From NCBI GenBank assembly GCA_946007485.1, contig CAMGAM010000047.1:1-7855 (forward strand): 7,855 bases of DNA, given 5' to 3'. The notes beneath the pieces are model-generated. The model was not told where the DNA came from. It was given only the letters and a program-made list of their open reading frames with translations, and searched no databases. A program made the position numbers and the translations under genes. Below, in pieces: positions 5,539 through 7,855 of this stretch (its first letter is position 1; every line of letters begins with the position of its first letter). The DNA comes from an uncultured Mycoplasmatota bacterium. GTDB lineage: Bacteria > Bacillota_I > Bacilli_A > RF39 > UBA660.

Positions 5539-6855
5539 ATGCTAATGGGATTTAAAGTTAAGAATTTTAGATCTTTTGATGAATTACAACATTTTTCAAT
5601 GTTGGCAGGGAAGGTTAGAAATAATGAGAATCATATTATTGAAACAAATAATAAAAAGATTCTAAAATTTTCTGGATTGTTTGGAGCTAATGGTTCAGGA
5701 AAGTCTAATTTAATAATTGCTATAAGTATTATTAAAGGTATTTTTAATGGTGGAATAAGAACTTTAATAAATAATCAATTTTATAGAGGAAAAAATGGTG
5801 ATCCAAATAAAGATTCATACTTTGAATATGAGATAGAAATAGACAAAAAATTATATTCATATGGATTTGAGTTAAATTTTTCAAGAAATGAGTTAGTTTC
5901 TGAATGGTTGATTGATATGACTAAACCTACAGAAAAAATTATTTTTGAAAGAGATTTAAAGAAAAAGACAATTGGATCAGATATAAAAGAAAAAAATGAA
6001 TATTTTAATACTTGTTTAAAGGAAATGAAAAATAATAATTCAGATTTATTTTTACTTGAAATGTCAAGAAGATTAATAATGTCAAAAAATAATGATATTT
6101 TCTTTAAAGATATTATAAATGTATTTAATTTTTTAGCGAATGAAATGATAATTATTAGACCTGCATCACATAAATTATTACCATTAGATTATGTTGAAAA
6201 AAAAGATAAAATAATTAAATATTTAAATAAAATGGATATAAATATTAATAATATTAAAGCTGATGATTATGATATTAATAGCATTAGATCAAGAATGTCA
6301 GATGTTGATTTTGCTAATTTTATTAATGACTTCGAAATGATTTCTAAAAAGGCAAAAATAAATAGTTGTACATTGAGAATTGAAAATGATTTATATCTTG
6401 TTAAGAAAGATGAAAATAATAAATTTGAAGTAAAAAGTTTAAAATTTATGCACAATAATAGTGAATATTCTTTTGGAGCATATGAAGAATCAGACGGTAC
6501 AATTAGAGTATTAGAATTACTTGATATACTATTAACTGATAATAAAGTTTATTTAATAGATGAATTAGATAGTAGCTTACATCCATTGCTTGTTGAGGGA
6601 TTACTAAAATTATTTTTAGAGTCAAATAATACTAACCAATTGATAATAACTACGCATGAATTAAAGACTTTAGATTTTGACTTAGTTAGACGTGATGAAA
6701 TATGGTTTGCAGAAAAATCAGAAGAAGGAAGCACAAGAATATTCTCTCTAGAAGAATTCAAAGATGTAGCAAGATTTGATAGAAAAATTGATAAAGCATA
6801 TTTGGAAGGTAGATTTGGTGCTATAGCCAACATAGATACTAATTATGAGAATTAA
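5539..6855 (+). CDS. AAA/ABC-type ATPase of an RloA/AbiLi-like anti-phage defence pair
   Basis: The 438-residue product is a cytosolic SMC/ABC-like ATPase of the AAA_15/AAA_21 group. It opens with the family start FKVKNFRSF. Walker A is at 49-56 (GANGSGKS), a signature-like EESDGT at 316-321, Walker B at 337-342 (VYLIDE) with the D-loop ELDSSLHP, and the switch histidine at 373 (TTHE). The tail with RRDEIWFAEK (384-393) and KAYLEGRFGAI (419-429) is typical of RloA-type proteins. The middle (about 130-300) is the variable helical insertion. AGGAGG at 5524-5529 supports the start at 5539. It overlaps the downstream RloB-like gene by 11 bp. In known ATPase/Toprim pairs (AbiL, PARIS, OLD-like) the ATPase senses infection and holds or activates the nuclease-like partner. 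That role is inferred here from the pairing. Confidence 0.88.
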   Translation: MLMGFKVKNFRSFDELQHFSMLAGKVRNNENHIIETNNKKILKFSGLFGANGSGKSNLIIAISIIKGIFNGGIRTLINNQFYRGKNGDPNKDSYFEYEIEIDKKLYSYGFELNFSRNELVSEWLIDMTKPTEKIIFERDLKKKTIGSDIKEKNEYFNTCLKEMKNNNSDLFLLEMSRRLIMSKNNDIFFKDIINVFNFLANEMIIIRPASHKLLPLDYVEKKDKIIKYLNKMDININNIKADDYDINSIRSRMSDVDFANFINDFEMISKKAKINSCTLRIENDLYLVKKDENNKFEVKSLKFMHNNSEYSFGAYEESDGTIRVLELLDILLTDNKVYLIDELDSSLHPLLVEGLLKLFLESNNTNQLIITTHELKTLDFDLVRRDEIWFAEKSEEGSTRIFSLEEFKDVARFDRKIDKAYLEGRFGAIANIDTNYEN

Positions 6856-7735
6856 AGAACCATTTGCTACAGAAAGAGAATCTGAAATTAGTGATTATAG
6901 AAAAAAGTATTTTATAGCTTCCGAAGGTTCTGCAACGGAACCAAAATATTTTGAAAAACTGAATGAATCATTAATAAAAGAAAATGTAACTGTTATTAAT
7001 ATTTTGAGAGATTATGCAAATCAAGGACACAGTAATCCAACACATGTCATTAAATTACTACAAACATTTATTGATAATTCTGCTAATGAAGTAACAGTAG
7101 GAGAATTGAAAAACAAATTATCAAATTGGGATCATGAAAATCCTGGTAAAATTGATTTAGATAGTGCTTTTACAAAATTAGATGGAATGTATAAAGGTGA
7201 TAATTATAGAATACCGTATAAAGATTTAGATTCAGTATTTATGTATCTATTTAAAAATGAGGTATACGAAGATATGGCTAAAAACTTTGAAAAGTATTTT
7301 GAGGCACAGGATGTTACTTATTCGTCTGATGTTGATTCACTTAATATGGTAGTCGATAGAGATAAAGATAGTTTTACAGAAGAACAATATGATAAAGTAG
7401 TTGAATTCTGTAAGAAGAATAATGTTAATTTGTATGTTAGTAATCCAAGCTTTGAATTATGGTTATATATGCATTTTGATGAATTTGATTCTGAAAACAA
7501 AGAAGATTTGATAATAAATAGAAAAATGAATAACTCTGGAAGAAGATATATTGAAAAGAGATTGCATGATGCATGTGGCTATAGAAAAAACTCATTGAAA
7601 TTTAAAGAGTTTGAACCTGGAATAAAAAATGCAATCAGAAGAGAAAAAGGTTTAGCAGAAGATATTACAAAGATTAAAAATGATTTAGGAACTAATGTGG
7701 GATTATTAGTTAACAAAATGATAAAAGAAAAATAG
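6845..7735 (+). CDS. RloB/AbiLii-like Toprim protein, effector partner of the upstream ATPase
   Basis: The 296-residue product belongs to the RloB family, whose fold is Toprim-like. The metal-binding acidic set is visible: Glu27 in ASEGSATEPKYF (25-36) and Asp171/Asp173 in VVDRDKD (169-175). The family's SNPSFELWLYMHF is at 199-211, and the C-terminus (GLLVNKMI, 286-293) has the usual short closing helix. Residues about 75-165 form a long segment between the Glu and Asp motifs, more than I expect for RloB. The start overlaps the ATPase stop by 11 bp with no strong ribosome binding site of its own, so translation is probably coupled. By analogy with AbiLii and other Toprim effectors it may cleave nucleic acid during phage infection. 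Target and trigger cannot be read. DUF4435 (PARIS) proteins are a related alternative that fits less well. Confidence 0.87.
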   Translation: MRIKEPFATERESEISDYRKKYFIASEGSATEPKYFEKLNESLIKENVTVINILRDYANQGHSNPTHVIKLLQTFIDNSANEVTVGELKNKLSNWDHENPGKIDLDSAFTKLDGMYKGDNYRIPYKDLDSVFMYLFKNEVYEDMAKNFEKYFEAQDVTYSSDVDSLNMVVDRDKDSFTEEQYDKVVEFCKKNNVNLYVSNPSFELWLYMHFDEFDSENKEDLIINRKMNNSGRRYIEKRLHDACGYRKNSLKFKEFEPGIKNAIRREKGLAEDITKIKNDLGTNVGLLVNKMIKEK

Positions 7736-7756
7736 CTTAGTTATCTTCTAAGCTAT
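7728..7756 (-). terminator. Terminator of the integrase gene, shared convergent 3' end
   Basis: ATAGCTTAG (7732-7740) pairs perfectly with CTAAGCTAT (7748-7756) around a 7-nt loop. On the - strand it is followed by five T residues (7728-7732), suiting the integrase transcript. The RloB stop (7733-7735) and integrase stop (7737-7739) both lie in the stem, so the two convergent genes share one compact hairpin. Confidence 0.65.
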
Positions 7757-7855
7757 CTATAACAGAAACAACAGAGTCGAGGGCAGTACTAAACATATGA
7801 GAATATGTATTTAGTGTTTCCTCGATTTTTGTATGTCCTAAATATTTTGCAACTA
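7737..7855 (-). CDS. Tyrosine recombinase / phage-type integrase, C-terminal fragment (runs off the window)
   Basis: The last 38 codons are visible on the - strand, reading in from the right edge and ending at TAA (complement of 7737-7739). They contain the conserved tail of the catalytic domain: LGH followed ten residues after its His by the nucleophilic Tyr in TLNTYSHMF, with a short C-terminal helix. This spacing is diagnostic of tyrosine site-specific recombinases that integrate and excise phages, genomic islands and conjugative elements. The catalytic Arg and Lys and the arm-binding and core-binding domains would be to the right, outside the window. The gene converges on the defence operon and points towards the TTTAGGTACA repeats near 4570. 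This suggests the defence and small genes lie between int and one att end of the same element. The family call is firm; the type of element is unknown. Confidence 0.85.
   Translation of the reverse strand, partial: VAKYLGHTKIEETLNTYSHMFSTALDSVVSVIDSLEDN

Noticed and set aside
6267..6833. Two - strand open frames (6267-6455 and 6549-6833) opposite the ATPase gene
   Set aside because: They are hydrophobic, low-complexity antisense shadows of a well-supported gene, without ribosome binding sites or recognisable domains.
7318..7500. - strand open frame opposite the RloB-like gene
   Set aside because: Serine/leucine-rich shadow of the conserved DxD and SNPSFELW region on the + strand.
5539..7735. 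Calling the operon PARIS (AriA/AriB), an OLD-type system or a retron
   Set aside because: The Toprim partner reads as RloB (ASEG, DxD, SNPSFELW) rather than DUF4435; ATPase and Toprim are separate genes unlike class 1 OLD, and no reverse transcriptase is present.

Overview
The window is very A+T-rich and uses the standard code: every Trp codon I checked is TGG, and no reading frame needs TGA read through. Gene style (short spacers, AGGAGG-type ribosome binding sites, MurD, small zinc-ribbon and DUF3892 proteins) points to a low-GC Bacillota or Mycoplasmatota-like bacterium, perhaps from the gut. I cannot name the species.

Layout. (a) 1-667: two small uncharacterised + strand genes; the first has no credible start and looks 5'-broken. 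(b) 668-1013: A+T-rich non-coding leader with a weak terminator-like hairpin and a candidate promoter. (c) 1014-4320: a tight + strand run of a short-chain dehydrogenase/reductase, a PLP-dependent methionine gamma-lyase/'aluminum resistance'-family protein, and MurD of peptidoglycan synthesis, closed by a hairpin at 4401-4435. (d) 4436-4768: a non-coding junction with a second hairpin terminator, tandem TTTAGGTACA repeats 11 bp apart and several small inverted repeats. I read it as the likely att/arm-site end of an integrated element. (e) 4769-7735: element cargo, made of a small zinc-ribbon protein, a convergent DUF3892 protein, a 320-bp regulatory region rich in inverted repeats, and a two-gene operon. 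(f) 7737-7855: the C-terminal 38 codons of a tyrosine recombinase on the - strand, carrying the catalytic Tyr.

The biological focus is the two-gene operon at 5539-7735. It encodes an SMC/ABC-like AAA ATPase (RloA/AbiLi type) overlapping by 11 bp a Toprim-like RloB/AbiLii protein. These families are known from abortive-infection and restriction-linked defence loci, so this is most likely an AbiL/RloAB-type anti-phage module. It sits between the presumed att end and the integrase, a typical cargo position for defence genes. Less ordinary features are the long segment between the RloB Toprim motifs and the intergenic region before the operon. That region has seven TGTGA/TCACA sites, a long imperfect inverted repeat, a possible short terminated RNA, and a 14-bp sequence shared in inverted orientation with the far side of the DUF3892 gene.

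The core genes (SDR, PLP enzyme, MurD) appear chromosomal. The cargo genes probably act independently of them.
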